Shown here one piece after another: positions 1-6,305 of a DNA stretch of 7,738 nt. A program made the position numbers and the translations under genes. Source of the stretch: Candidatus Woesearchaeota archaeon (lineage in GTDB: Archaea; Nanobdellota; Nanobdellia; Woesearchaeales; ARS49); the NCBI GenBank assembly GCA_016203265.1, contig JACQNB010000024.1, forward strand, positions 1 through 7,738, read 5' to 3'. A model generated the notes under the pieces. That model saw nothing but the letters and a program-made list of their open reading frames with translations, made no database searches and was not told the origin of the DNA. Each line of letters opens with the position of its first letter. Position 1 is the stretch's first letter.

Positions 1-575
1 ATCTTGAAGAACCATTGTTCAAGGTCGCGAATCTCGACTTTGGTATTGCAGCGCCAGCAACCGCCATCCACGACTTGCTCGTTCGCCAAAACAGTATTGC
101 AGGAAGGACACCAATTGATGGGTGCCTTTTTACGATACGCGAGTCCCTTCTCAAGGAATTTCAAAAAAAACAGTTGGCTCCATTTGTAATAGTCAGGGTA
201 GCACGTCGCGAATGTCCTACTCCAGTCATAGCTCAAGCCGACGCGTTTCAGACTAGAAGTCAAACTCTCAATGGCCTTTTCCGTGTATTCGCGCGGATGG
301 ATTTTGTTCTTAATCGCGGCGTTCTCTGCCGGCAATCCAAAGGCGTCAAAGCCCATCGGATACAGCACGTTGTAGCCACGCATCCTCTTATACCGCGCAA
401 TCGTATCCCCAATCGTATAGTTTCGCACGTGCCCCATATGCAATCCGTACGCGGAAGGATAGGGGAACATCTCGAGATTGTAGAATTTGGGCTTCGTGCT
501 CTTGTCATCCGTGGCAAAGATGTGCTTCTCAGCCCACTTTTTCTGCCACTTCGGCACAATCACGCGCTGGTCCAT
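1..575 (-). CDS. leuS: Leucyl-tRNA synthetase, bacterial type (N-terminal part, runs off the window)
   Basis: Cytoplasmic class I aminoacyl-tRNA synthetase that charges tRNA-Leu with leucine. The first 191 residues are present; the rest lies beyond the window edge. Visible marks are PYPS (38-41), the HIGH-type ATP-binding motif HMGH (46-49), the stretch [10 protein letters not shown] followed by [20 protein letters not shown] (116-118) and NWCPSC/CWRC, whose cysteines 156, 159, 173 and 176 should bind zinc. This wording ([32 protein letters not shown]) is that of bacterial LeuRS, not the usual archaeal/eukaryal form, which points to old acquisition from bacteria. The ATG at 575 is the first in frame and lies about 26 nt after a TATA-like box at 598-605, so the mRNA is probably leaderless. 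By eye the segment is poorer in GC than the ribosomal genes. Family assignment is certain; the transfer history is inference. Confidence 0.96.
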   Translation of the reverse strand, partial: MDQRVIVPKWQKKWAEKHIFATDDKSTKPKFYNLEMFPYPSAYGLHMGHVRNYTIGDTIARYKRMRGYNVLYPMGFDAFGLPAENAAIKNKIHPREYTEKAIESLTSSLKRVGLSYDWSRTFATCYPDYYKWSQLFFLKFLEKGLAYRKKAPINWCPSCNTVLANEQVVDGGCWRCNTKVEIRDLEQWFFK

Positions 576-597
576 GCGCTCACTTCGTGGAGAATCG

Positions 598-605
598 CTT
601 AAAAA
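598..605 (-). promoter_or_regulatory. TATA-like box of leuS
   Basis: On the minus strand the sequence reads TTTTTAAG, centred about 26 nt before the leuS ATG, the spacing expected for a leaderless archaeal transcript. The same bases read CTTAAAAA on the plus strand, so a plus-strand promoter toward the inverted-repeat element is also conceivable. The T-run could also help stop transcripts coming from rpoN. Confidence 0.55.
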
Positions 606-620
606 CCTTTCTGGGCTTAC

Positions 621-734
621 GGCTTTGGTGAAAGTCACTTGGAGCTCGAGCCACGACCAGGTGGAACTGGCAATATGCGTTGCCGCGAATGTCAAGCAAT
701 GCAACGCGGCGAGAGCGAGACTTTCACCAATGCC
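621..734. repeat. Inverted-repeat element between rpoN and leuS; candidate structured RNA or insertion relic
   Basis: A perfect 12-bp inverted repeat (TTGGTGAAAGTC at 625-636, its complement at 719-730) is extended by three more pairs (621-623 with 732-734) across one T-T mismatch. It encloses 82 nt that can form further hairpins: GCGTTGC/GCAACGC, an alternative GCCGCG/CGCGGC pairing in the same stretch, and CCAG/CTGG. Imperfect direct repeats flank it (611-626 and 734-748), the right copy covering the rpoN stop codon. No open reading frame with family character is seen. It begins 5 nt after rpoN and a T-run follows at 605-601 on the minus strand. It could be a small RNA, a large terminator/3'-end structure or an old mobile-element footprint; it does not match 5S, SRP or tRNA by eye. 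The strand of function is undecided. Confidence 0.6.
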
Positions 735-739
735 TGGGC

Positions 740-937
740 CTACGCTTTCTTGAACTGGCCAACGGTTTCTATCAGGTCGATGTGGCCCATCAGCATGGCG
801 CGGCAGCAGTACCTATCAAGTCCAAGGTCGTCAAGAATCTTCTTCCGATCCTCGCCTTTCGCAACGCGGGTCTTGAACTCTTCCCACAAGTGTCCGGTGG
901 GTTTTCCGCAGCTCCAGCATCGAATTGGGATTATCAT
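740..937 (-). CDS. rpoN: DNA-directed RNA polymerase subunit N
   Basis: Small zinc-binding subunit of archaeal RNA polymerase, homologous to eukaryotic Rpb10. It sits in the assembly platform next to subunits D and L. The 65-residue product has the family's hallmark cysteines: CWSC at 7-10 and the paired Cys44-Cys45 in [16 protein letters not shown]. Length is normal. The ATG at 937 is preceded by GAGG at a 5-nt spacing on the minus strand and starts 7 nt after the rps9 stop, so it is the last gene of the ribosomal unit. Gene order rpl13-rps9-rpoN is widely conserved in archaea. The usual continuation (rpoK, eno, rps2) is not seen; an inverted-repeat element and leuS follow instead. Confidence 0.97.
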   Translation of the reverse strand: MIIPIRCWSCGKPTGHLWEEFKTRVAKGEDRKKILDDLGLDRYCCRAMLMGHIDLIETVGQFKKA

Positions 938-944
938 TGTGGCC

Positions 945-1340
945 TCATCGGTAGGACTTTTGTCTCTTCGCGCGAGCCTTGCCGTGGCAGTTGGGCTTGT
1001 GCGTTTCCTTTTGCCGGACGTCTGCGACGAGCAGTTGTCGGTCGTAGGAGAGGAATTCTTTGTGCAGTTTCTTGTCGAATTGGGATAATGCCTTTGCGAT
1101 CGCCAAACGAACCGCTTCGGCTTGGCTGTTTTGGCCGCCGCCGCGGACGTCGATGTCGATGTTGACCTTGCCTGCGACGTCAGGCGCGATAAGCAACGGC
1201 TCCCGCATCTTCAGCTGGTGGAACATCGGAGTGATGCTGCTCAACAATGCGCTGTTCACGCGAACGACTCCAGCACCTGCCGTAAGAGACGCACGTGCGA
1301 CGGCTGTCTTGCGTTTTCCGCTGGTGACGATGTGTTTCAT
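945..1340 (-). CDS. rps9: 30S ribosomal protein S9 (uS9)
   Basis: Small-subunit ribosomal protein, 131 residues, in the head of the 30S subunit, whose basic C-terminal tail reaches the decoding-site tRNA. The N-terminus shows the family motif SGKRKTAVARA, the middle has VDIDVRGGG-type residues followed by SQAEAVRLAIAKAL, and the tail ends in the expected KARAKRQKSYR. The ATG at 1340 overlaps the rpl13 stop by ATGA and has GGAG 7 nt upstream, favouring this start over the longer open frame that extends into rpl13. It is translationally coupled to rpl13 and followed 7 nt later by rpoN. Confidence 0.97.
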   Translation of the reverse strand: MKHIVTSGKRKTAVARASLTAGAGVVRVNSALLSSITPMFHQLKMREPLLIAPDVAGKVNIDIDVRGGGQNSQAEAVRLAIAKALSQFDKKLHKEFLSYDRQLLVADVRQKETHKPNCHGKARAKRQKSYR

Positions 1341-1777
1341 TGTTTCGCTCCGAGATGCTTGCACAGGTCGTTGACCGTGATGTAGTTGAGCGTCGTCAAT
1401 TTGGTGACGTGCGCTTGGGGAATGGTTTCTGCTTTTGCCGTCTTGAATTCGGGCGGCAAGCCCTTGTAGCACATGACGCGTCGGAATGCTTCTTGGCCGC
1501 GCGGCTTGTTCCAGGGCAGCATGCCTCGGATGATGCGGCGCACGAACTTGTCCGCGCTGCGGTGCATGTACGGGCCGTGCCTGATTTGCCCACGCTCAGC
1601 TCGAATGCGTGCGTGGTGGGGCAAGATCCAGGCGCGCGTGCCGGTGATGATCGCCTTTTCGCAGTTGATGACGGCAACGTGAGCGCCGTTGAGCGCGTGT
1701 TTTGCCGCGTGGCTCGCCATACGGCCCACAATCGTGTCGGCCGCGTCAATAACGATGTTCTTTGCTTCCGGCACCAT
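1337..1777 (-). CDS. rpl13: 50S ribosomal protein L13 (uL13)
   Basis: Large-subunit ribosomal protein, 146 residues, on the 50S surface, important in early assembly. Diagnostic parts are IDAADTIVGRMASHAAKHAL near the N-terminus, INCEKAIITG, and RIIRGMLPWNKPRGQEAFRRV in the middle, followed by the archaeal-type C-terminus. I chose the ATG at 1777; the only earlier in-frame option is a TTG at 1786 that overlaps the rpl18e stop. The start lies 1 nt after the rpl18e stop, and the stop overlaps the rps9 start by ATGA, so the three genes form one tightly coupled unit. Confidence 0.97.
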   Translation of the reverse strand: MVPEAKNIVIDAADTIVGRMASHAAKHALNGAHVAVINCEKAIITGTRAWILPHHARIRAERGQIRHGPYMHRSADKFVRRIIRGMLPWNKPRGQEAFRRVMCYKGLPPEFKTAKAETIPQAHVTKLTTLNYITVNDLCKHLGAKQ

Positions 1778-1778
1778 G

Positions 1779-2144
1779 TTAACCAAGAATCCTCACGTTT
1801 TTGCCGTTCGGGTGCAGTTTCATCAGTTCAGGGATGGTGAGCGCCTTGCCTTTTGCGTCGTGGATGCGCTGTCTCGCCGAGCCCGAGAATGAAAAGGCCG
1901 CGACCGTGACGCTGTGCGCGATGTCGCCGGCTCCGAGGACTTTGCCGGGAACGATGACGAGTTCGTTCGCTGCCGTTGAGCGGTTGATGGTGCTGAGGTT
2001 GACTTCGCGACGTGCACGCGTCGCTCGACTCAAGTCGTCCGCGATGCGGTCCCAGAGCGCAGTCTTGCTCGTGGTCGATGCCTTCCGCAGCTCAAGGATG
2101 AGCTGCACGAGGTTCTCGTTGCTGGGTCCGGTTTTGTTTGACAT
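1779..2144 (-). CDS. rpl18e: 50S ribosomal protein L18e (eL18)
   Basis: Archaeal/eukaryal-specific large-subunit protein with the L15/L18e fold; bacteria have no orthologue in this position. The 121-residue product has the expected length and motifs: NENLVQLILELRKAS, LWDRIADDLSRATRARREVNLSTI, and VVPGKVLGAGD-like VIVPGKVLGAGDIAHSVTVAAFSFS. The ATG at 2144 comes only 12 nt after the tRNA-Leu discriminator base, and no TATA box is visible inside the tRNA. The message is therefore probably released from a longer precursor by tRNA 3'-end processing. It is followed by rpl13 after 1 nt. Confidence 0.97.
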   Translation of the reverse strand: MSNKTGPSNENLVQLILELRKASTTSKTALWDRIADDLSRATRARREVNLSTINRSTAANELVIVPGKVLGAGDIAHSVTVAAFSFSGSARQRIHDAKGKALTIPELMKLHPNGKNVRILG

Positions 2145-2156
2145 GCGTTTCTCTTA

Positions 2157-2239
2157 TGCGGCGGGCAGGATTCGAACCTGCGAAAGCCTAAGCTACACGA
2201 ACCTCAATCGTGCCCGTTTGACCACTTCGGTACCGCCGC
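2157..2239 (-). tRNA. tRNA-Leu (anticodon GAG)
   Basis: The minus strand folds as a class II tRNA: acceptor stem GCGGCGG/CCGCCGC, D-arm CCG/CGG with a GG-containing loop, anticodon stem CACGA/TCGTG around loop TTGAGGT, a long variable arm (about 14 nt, AGC/GCT stem), and T-arm GCAGG/CCTGC with loop TTCGAAT. The anticodon is at 2203-2205 and reads CUC/CUU leucine codons. The discriminator is A (2157), as expected for archaeal tRNA-Leu. CCA is not encoded and there is no intron. The gene lies 20 nt after the rpoD stop and 12 nt before rpl18e with no evident promoter, so it is likely cotranscribed with the ribosomal operon and cut out by RNase P and tRNase Z. Confidence 0.95.
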
Positions 2240-2259
2240 AGCGATGGGTCTGTGAGGTC

Positions 2260-3033
2260 TTATGCGTCACTGAATTTGGCGTCAAACTCAGTGAATCTCT
2301 CCGAGAGGATGTCGAGCGCTTTCGTGACCATGTCACGGACGCTCAATTGTCCCCAGGGTTCGACGTGAATCATGATGTTGGTCGCGCTGCGTTCGATCGT
2401 GACTGCATCGCACGCACCGTCGCAGGCGTCAACCAATTTGCCAACAATGAGCTTCTTGTCGATCTTGCCGGACTTGTCATAGATTTGCGGCGGCAACTTG
2501 TCTTTGCACGCCGTGACTTTGTCGGTATGGATGGTGATGGTGGGTTCGTATTCGTGCCACGCGGTTCCTGGGCTCCACTTGATGTGTTCCTTGCCACGGC
2601 CCAATTGCGCAACGCATTCGATTTCAAGCTCTTGTCCCTTGAGCAACTGCACGATGGGCATGTCGCCATAGACGGGTTTGACTGCAGGATCCTTGCTCTT
2701 GAGTTCGGAAGCCAACACAATGGCAGGCCCTTTCGCTTTGAGCGTCAGACTGACGGTGCATTTGGCGCAGCCGGCTGCTTTGCAGTCGCATTCGTCGCGG
2801 GGGGTGTAGCCTTTCAAGTCGGTCGACAACGGCAGCATGCCTAATCGGTGAGCGATTATTTCGTCGTACAGTGCCGAGCCGTTCTTGACGATTTCGACGT
2901 CTTCAATGGCCATTGTGGGAACTTCCTCGATGATGGCCCTGCGCACCGCGTTCGCGAACGCAGGATTGGTGTCCTTGAGCATGAACGTCATGCGTCCGGT
3001 CTTCTTGTCCTCGCTCACAAAGTTCAGGTTCAT
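2260..3033 (-). CDS. rpoD: DNA-directed RNA polymerase subunit D
   Basis: Archaeal RNA polymerase assembly subunit, homologous to eukaryotic Rpb3 and the bacterial alpha N-terminal domain; it pairs with subunit L. The 257-residue product opens with [17 protein letters not shown], then [21 protein letters not shown], the alpha-motif region, and [16 protein letters not shown]. An insert domain carries four cysteines (82, 84, 89, 92; spacing CxC-x4-CxxC), likely a zinc loop or the remnant of the Fe-S site found in some archaeal D subunits. The ATG at 3033 overlaps the rps11 stop by ATGA; GAGG lies 9 nt upstream. The longer open frame starting at 3069 is not the natural start because it runs into rps11. 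The tRNA-Leu gene follows after 20 nt. Confidence 0.97.
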   Translation of the reverse strand: MNLNFVSEDKKTGRMTFMLKDTNPAFANAVRRAIIEEVPTMAIEDVEIVKNGSALYDEIIAHRLGMLPLSTDLKGYTPRDECDCKAAGCAKCTVSLTLKAKGPAIVLASELKSKDPAVKPVYGDMPIVQLLKGQELEIECVAQLGRGKEHIKWSPGTAWHEYEPTITIHTDKVTACKDKLPPQIYDKSGKIDKKLIVGKLVDACDGACDAVTIERSATNIMIHVEPWGQLSVRDMVTKALDILSERFTEFDAKFSDA

Positions 3034-3428
3034 ACGCGTCTGCCTCGCTTTCCGCCTTTCTTGCGGCAACCGCCGTGAGGAATGGGAGTGACGTCTTCGA
3101 TGATGCCGATGCGCAATCCCATGCGTGACAATGCGCGGATGGCCGCTTGGGCTCCGGGCCCGGGCGTATTCGGGCCGTTGTGGCCGCCGGGTCCTCTAAC
3201 TTTGATGTGCACGCCGGTCAAGCCCTTCTCCAACGCACCTTCTGCTGCGCGCTTCGCGGCCATCATGGCCGCCGTGGGAGAGCCTTCCATGCGGTCGGAC
3301 TTGACGACCATGCCGCCGCTTGCGACCGAAAGCGTCTCGGTGCCGGTGATGTCGGTGATATGGATGATGGTGTCGTTATAGGAAGCGTAGATATGCGCGA
3401 TCCCCCAGCGTTGCGGCATGTCCCTCAT
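3030..3428 (-). CDS. rps11: 30S ribosomal protein S11 (uS11)
   Basis: Small-subunit platform protein near the E-site and Shine-Dalgarno helix. The 132-residue product shows [44 protein letters not shown], the [22 protein letters not shown] stretch and the invariant end [21 protein letters not shown]. The ATG at 3428 overlaps the rps4 stop (ATGA) and has GAGG 6 nt upstream; a second ATG at 3419 would have GAGG only 3 nt away, so 3428 is preferred. The last codons (R-G-R-R) hold the ribosome binding site of rpoD. Confidence 0.97.
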   Translation of the reverse strand: MRDMPQRWGIAHIYASYNDTIIHITDITGTETLSVASGGMVVKSDRMEGSPTAAMMAAKRAAEGALEKGLTGVHIKVRGPGGHNGPNTPGPGAQAAIRALSRMGLRIGIIEDVTPIPHGGCRKKGGKRGRRV

Positions 3429-4006
3429 CGTCTGCCTCGTCTATCGTTGCGTCTGCGTTCCGGAGGACGCGCCGCGCTCTTCTTCTTCGGCGGGAGCACA
3501 ACGCGTTCCGGATGCTCTGCCTTGGACAGCGCGCTCGAGCCGATGATGCTCAGGCTCGGTTCTTCGGACGTCAGGACGATGTAGTTCGGTGACGTGATGA
3601 TCTTGTTGTTGACCACGACGTGTTGGTGCGTGATGAATTGGCGCGCCTGCTTCATGCTGCGCGCGAATCCCTTGCGGCACACCATGGTTTGCAGTCTGCG
3701 CTCGAGCATGTTTCTGAGCGTGAGCGAGAGAATGTCGTCGAGCTTTGCGCCCGCCTTGATCAGGCCGAGGCGTTGAAGCCGTTGGAAGAGCTGTTCTTTT
3801 TCGCGGTCTGCCTGCACGCCCGTGGCTGCGATGAGCTTCTTGGCCTGTTGCGTGAATGCCTTGACATTGCTCGAGATGCGCCAGAGTTCGGTCTTGTTCT
3901 TGAGGCCGAATTCGCTCATGACCTTGCGCTCGTCCTCGATGCGTTCCTTTTGCCACGGATGGCCAGGGCCGCGGAAATGCGATGTGAGTCTGCGTGGGTC
4001 TCCCAT
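3425..4006 (-). CDS. rps4: 30S ribosomal protein S4 (uS4)
   Basis: Primary 16S rRNA-binding protein of the small-subunit body. The 193-residue product is of archaeal type: [23 protein letters not shown] at the start, no zinc-binding N-terminal domain, [12 protein letters not shown], then the S4 RNA-binding domain around residues 104-150 ([34 protein letters not shown]). The C-terminal tail is very basic and ends in RRNDRRGRR. The ATG at 4006 is 1 nt after the rps13 stop; its own stop overlaps rps11. In bacteria S4 represses the homologous alpha operon through the leader before S13; whether anything similar occurs here is unknown. Confidence 0.97.
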   Translation of the reverse strand: MGDPRRLTSHFRGPGHPWQKERIEDERKVMSEFGLKNKTELWRISSNVKAFTQQAKKLIAATGVQADREKEQLFQRLQRLGLIKAGAKLDDILSLTLRNMLERRLQTMVCRKGFARSMKQARQFITHQHVVVNNKIITSPNYIVLTSEEPSLSIIGSSALSKAEHPERVVLPPKKKSAARPPERRRNDRRGRR

Positions 4007-4007
4007 A

Positions 4008-4475
4008 TTACGTGGTACCTGACTTCTTTGAGGCTACTTTGACGCCCATGACGTTGCCCTTGCCCTTGCGGAAATTGCTTCGCGTCTTTTGCCCTCGGAC
4101 GGGTTGGCCGAGCATGTGCCGGACGCCCTTCCAGGACTTCATCTTCTTCATCATCTTGACGTCGTTTTCCTGGACGAACAAGAGGTCGTTGGTGAGCAGG
4201 TGCTTGTCGCCGCCGGTTTCGGGGTCCTTGCGGCGGTTGACCAGCCATTCGGGAATGCCGAACTTGACAGGGTTTTTCGCGATTTCGTCCAAGCGACGGG
4301 CTTCTTCGTCCGTGAGCGTGCCGAGTTTGCGGTGGATGTCGATGCCCGCGACAGAACAGACCGCGTTCGCGAACATGAATCCGATGCCCTTGATGTCGGC
4401 AAGGCCGGGAAGCATCTGCTTGGTGCCTTTCAGGTCGGTGTTCGCGATGCGAACGATGTGTTTCAGTTCTGCCAT
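4008..4475 (-). CDS. rps13: 30S ribosomal protein S13 (uS13)
   Basis: Small-subunit head protein that contacts the large subunit and P-site tRNA. The 155-residue product matches the archaeal length. Visible marks are HIVRIANTDLKGTKQM, ADIKGIGFMFANAVCSVAGID (helix-two turns-helix region), LGTLTDEEARRLDEI, IPEWLVNRRKDPETGGDKHL, and the C-terminal GQPVRGQKTRSNFRKGKG. The start is the ATG at 4475 (MAELKHIVR); the frame is open 48 nt further upstream but the added residues have no family match. It opens the conserved S13-S4-S11-D cluster behind its own TATA box and a leader of about 80 nt. Confidence 0.97.
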   Translation of the reverse strand: MAELKHIVRIANTDLKGTKQMLPGLADIKGIGFMFANAVCSVAGIDIHRKLGTLTDEEARRLDEIAKNPVKFGIPEWLVNRRKDPETGGDKHLLTNDLLFVQENDVKMMKKMKSWKGVRHMLGQPVRGQKTRSNFRKGKGNVMGVKVASKKSGTT

Positions 4476-4494
4476 GGTCGTAATCGAGCGAGAA

Positions 4495-4542
4495 TCAAAC
4501 GATGGAATTCGTTTAACCCTCAATCGCCGCTGACATCGTCAG
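4495..4542 (-). promoter_or_regulatory. Two hairpins in the rps13 operon leader
   Basis: Between the predicted transcription start (about 4555-4560) and the rps13 ATG the leader can form two hairpins. One has an 8-bp stem including a U-G pair (4495-4502 with 4509-4516, loop of 6), 20 nt before the start codon. The other is CTGAC/GTCAG with a 3-nt loop (4530-4542). No clear Shine-Dalgarno sequence is seen before rps13. A control role, for instance binding of a ribosomal protein, is inference. Confidence 0.4.
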
Positions 4543-4577
4543 AGACTCGGGCTCTAGGTCGAAGGGCTGAGGGGTGG

Positions 4578-4585
4578 TTTATAAA
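4578..4585 (-). promoter_or_regulatory. TATA box of the rps13-rps4-rps11-rpoD operon
   Basis: TTTATAAA on the minus strand, a near-perfect archaeal TATA box, in the gap between the membrane-protein gene and rps13. A start about 26 nt downstream gives a leader of about 80 nt. The box is self-complementary, so direction is judged from the gene layout. A weaker TTAAAC at 4511-4516 would give a short leader. Confidence 0.7.
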
Positions 4586-4616
4586 GGTATCGTAAAGAGC
4601 GCGACGGACACCACGG

Positions 4617-5150
4617 CTATGCGTGTGCGCCGACGATCTTCGCCCGATGGGCGACGCGTCGCCATTTGAGCACGAAGTGCGGCAGACTGAAGCCGCAGAC
4701 ATACATCACGCTGACGATCCACGGGTTGTGCGTCTGCAAACCCGCGATGACTGCTGCGGCGTTCGTCAAATTCGTAATGATGTAGATGTTGATCAGCGCC
4801 AATGCCGGGATGAAGAGTTCGGGGATGATGAACGCGCGATGCCGCAAATGCTCGATCTCGCGCAGCACGACGTCCATCAGCACGCCGAACGCGGCCGCGA
4901 TGGCCGCGATGACGAGCACCAGCGACAAATCATCGAACGCAAGCAGTATCGGGATGACGACGATGCTCAGCACGAAATTGCCGAGGATCGCGACCGACAA
5001 TGCCCCCCAGTAGATGACGGAATCAAGCAGCTTGACCGCATCCGTCTTCATCTCGGCTGCCGAGTGCAAGATTGCAGTGGCTCGCGAAACCTGGTGGGGC
5101 TGCCAGCCTTTTTCACGGAGTGCTTGGAGTTGGTCGTACATGAGTGCCAT
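4617..5150 (-). CDS. Multi-pass membrane protein of unknown function
   Basis: I do not recognise a named family. The 177-residue product (from ATG 5150; ATG 5141 would remove three residues) starts with a soluble helical stretch (5-40, LQALREKGWQPHQVSRATAIL) that resembles a short helix-turn-helix or adaptor-like segment. Hydrophobic segments follow at about 44-71, 75-96, 107-138 and 144-161, giving three to five membrane helices depending on how the longer ones break. A charged loop REIEHLRHR (97-105) lies between the second and third, and the tail is basic (KWRRVAHRAK). The start overlaps the end of the MinD-like gene by about 30-38 nt and no ribosome binding site is visible, so translation is probably coupled. 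As the only membrane component of the operon it may anchor the upstream soluble proteins; that is inference. Confidence 0.85.
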   Translation of the reverse strand: MALMYDQLQALREKGWQPHQVSRATAILHSAAEMKTDAVKLLDSVIYWGALSVAILGNFVLSIVVIPILLAFDDLSLVLVIAAIAAAFGVLMDVVLREIEHLRHRAFIIPELFIPALALINIYIITNLTNAAAVIAGLQTHNPWIVSVMYVCGFSLPHFVLKWRRVAHRAKIVGAHA

Positions 5151-5838
5151 AGAGGGTTTCTGCCGCTTGTTTGACCGCGAGGCTTGCGGGGCTGTCAGGA
5201 TGACTGTACGTGAACGGGTGCTTGATGGCATGCGCTTCCGCGACGTTGTCGTCGTGCGGCACTTCCGCAAGGACGGGAACGCCGAGCAACGCCGTGACGT
5301 TTGCCGTGGACATCGCGTGTTTGGTGCCGGCGTGGTTGATGATGACTCCCTTGATGGGCGTGCCGAGCTCTTTGGCGTGCGTGATGAGCTTGAGCGTGCT
5401 GATGACGGACGAAAATTCGGGCGTCGTGACCGCTATCAGGCCGTCGGAAACGGCAAGGCTCGCGAGCGTTTCCTGATGCAATCCTGACGCGCAGTCAAGC
5501 AGCACGAGCGTGGACAGGAACGGAGCTATTTTTGGCAACGCGAGCAAGTCGTGATGGCGCACGTGCTTGGTCGCCGAACCGATGTTGCCCGGCACGACCT
5601 TCAATCCCGTCGGGGGATGGTGCTGCACGCTTTCGGTGACGCGTTCAGGATGGCGCAACAGTTCATGCGTTCCGACGGGAACCCGCGAAGTTCCGAGATG
5701 CAGTCCGACATTGGGAACGCGCAGGTTGGCATCGACGAGCGTCGTATCAACGCCCAATTCGACAAGGCTTGCGCCGAGCGCGATGGCCAATGACGTGACG
5801 CCGGTGCCGCCTTTTCCCGAGGCAAGTGCGAGGATCAT
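5113..5838 (-). CDS. MinD/ParA-family P-loop protein lacking the canonical Walker A lysine
   Basis: 241 residues with the whole MinD/ParA fold pattern: ALASGKGGTGVTS at the N-terminus (signature Lys9), LVDANLRVPN (34-43), LVLLDCASGL (111-120, Walker B Asp115), IAVTTPEFSSV (135-145), GVIINHAG and the C-terminal PHDDNVAEAH. Two nucleotide-site residues are changed. The P-loop lysine, normal in KGGxGKT/S, is Val14 (codon GTC at 5797-5799), and the switch I position usually Asp (DxD) is Asn38. ATP binding may persist weakly but hydrolysis is doubtful, so the protein may act as a fixed-state scaffold. The ATG at 5838 overlaps the previous stop by ATGA. A GGAG 11 nt upstream can pair with CTCC beside it (5842-5853), which suggests coupling to upstream translation. 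The likely partners are the helical pair and the downstream membrane protein. No C-terminal amphipathic membrane helix like that of bacterial MinD is evident. Confidence 0.9.
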   Translation of the reverse strand: MILALASGKGGTGVTSLAIALGASLVELGVDTTLVDANLRVPNVGLHLGTSRVPVGTHELLRHPERVTESVQHHPPTGLKVVPGNIGSATKHVRHHDLLALPKIAPFLSTLVLLDCASGLHQETLASLAVSDGLIAVTTPEFSSVISTLKLITHAKELGTPIKGVIINHAGTKHAMSTANVTALLGVPVLAEVPHDDNVAEAHAIKHPFTYSHPDSPASLAVKQAAETLYGTHVRPTPSTP

Positions 5839-6305
5839 TGGGGAGGAATCTCCAACACGAGCTTTTCGACGGCGATGGTGAATTCCTTGATCTTCTCGAA
5901 ATAGTCCGTGATGATGTCGATGTTGATTTCGACGTCCTGGTTCTCCACGGATGCCGTCATCGTGACGTGACGCCTGAATTCCTGGCTGCGCTTGAATTTT
6001 GCCTTGTCGACTTTCTTGAGGAAGACGAAGAGGTCAAGGTACTGCATCATCAGGGGATTGTCCTTGTACACGGCACGCGCCTGTTCGAGCTTGATTCTCG
6101 GCAAGGTCGGCACTTCAGCGAGCTTTTTCTTTTCCTTGGCGTACTTGAGCAAGGCGTCCGTGCTGAAGTCGATGGACGCGAGCAGTCGCTGGATGATGTG
6201 CTTGATGACGTCGACCGTGCGCGTGTACTTCAAGCTCACGTTGATGAGGTGGTCGGCGCGCTTCAATTCTGCTTTTGCGTTATACAGGGATTCTTGCATC
6301 TTCAC
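5835..6305 (-). CDS. Small helical protein 2 of a tandem pair, unknown function
   Basis: Not a named family to me. About 154-156 residues; the start is either ATG 6299 or GTG 6305, and the ATG, preceded by GTGAGTGAAG, is more likely. The layout is long helices (about 5-63 and 72-105), a short beta segment (RRHVTMTASV then DVEINIDI, 111-131) and a C-terminal helix (132-150). There is no signal peptide or membrane segment. Residues 13-62 align without gaps to residues 10-59 of the upstream protein, sharing A-x-H-L and D-A-L-L-x3-K patterns (11 identities of 50). The start overlaps the upstream gene by about 20 nt and the stop overlaps the MinD-like gene by ATGA, so the three are translated together. 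The charge-rich helical build suggests protein-protein contacts, perhaps with the MinD-like protein. Confidence 0.88.
   Translation of the reverse strand: MKMQESLYNAKAELKRADHLINVSLKYTRTVDVIKHIIQRLLASIDFSTDALLKYAKEKKKLAEVPTLPRIKLEQARAVYKDNPLMMQYLDLFVFLKKVDKAKFKRSQEFRRHVTMTASVENQDVEINIDIITDYFEKIKEFTIAVEKLVLEIPPQ

Noticed and set aside
15..602. Long open frame on the plus strand (195 codons) opposite leuS
   Set aside because: It is the antisense of a well-supported synthetase gene, shows no family motifs and has no promoter or ribosome binding site.
621..734. 5S rRNA, SRP RNA or tRNA identity for the inverted-repeat element
   Set aside because: The length is near that of 5S, but the conserved 5S loop sequences, the SRP Alu/S-domain motifs and a tRNA T-arm are all absent; no clear C/D or H/ACA boxes were found.
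1801..2844. 347-codon plus-strand open frame across rpl18e, tRNA-Leu and rpoD
   Set aside because: It runs antisense through three certain genes, including a tRNA; open frames of this kind are expected from the coding bias of GC-rich genes.
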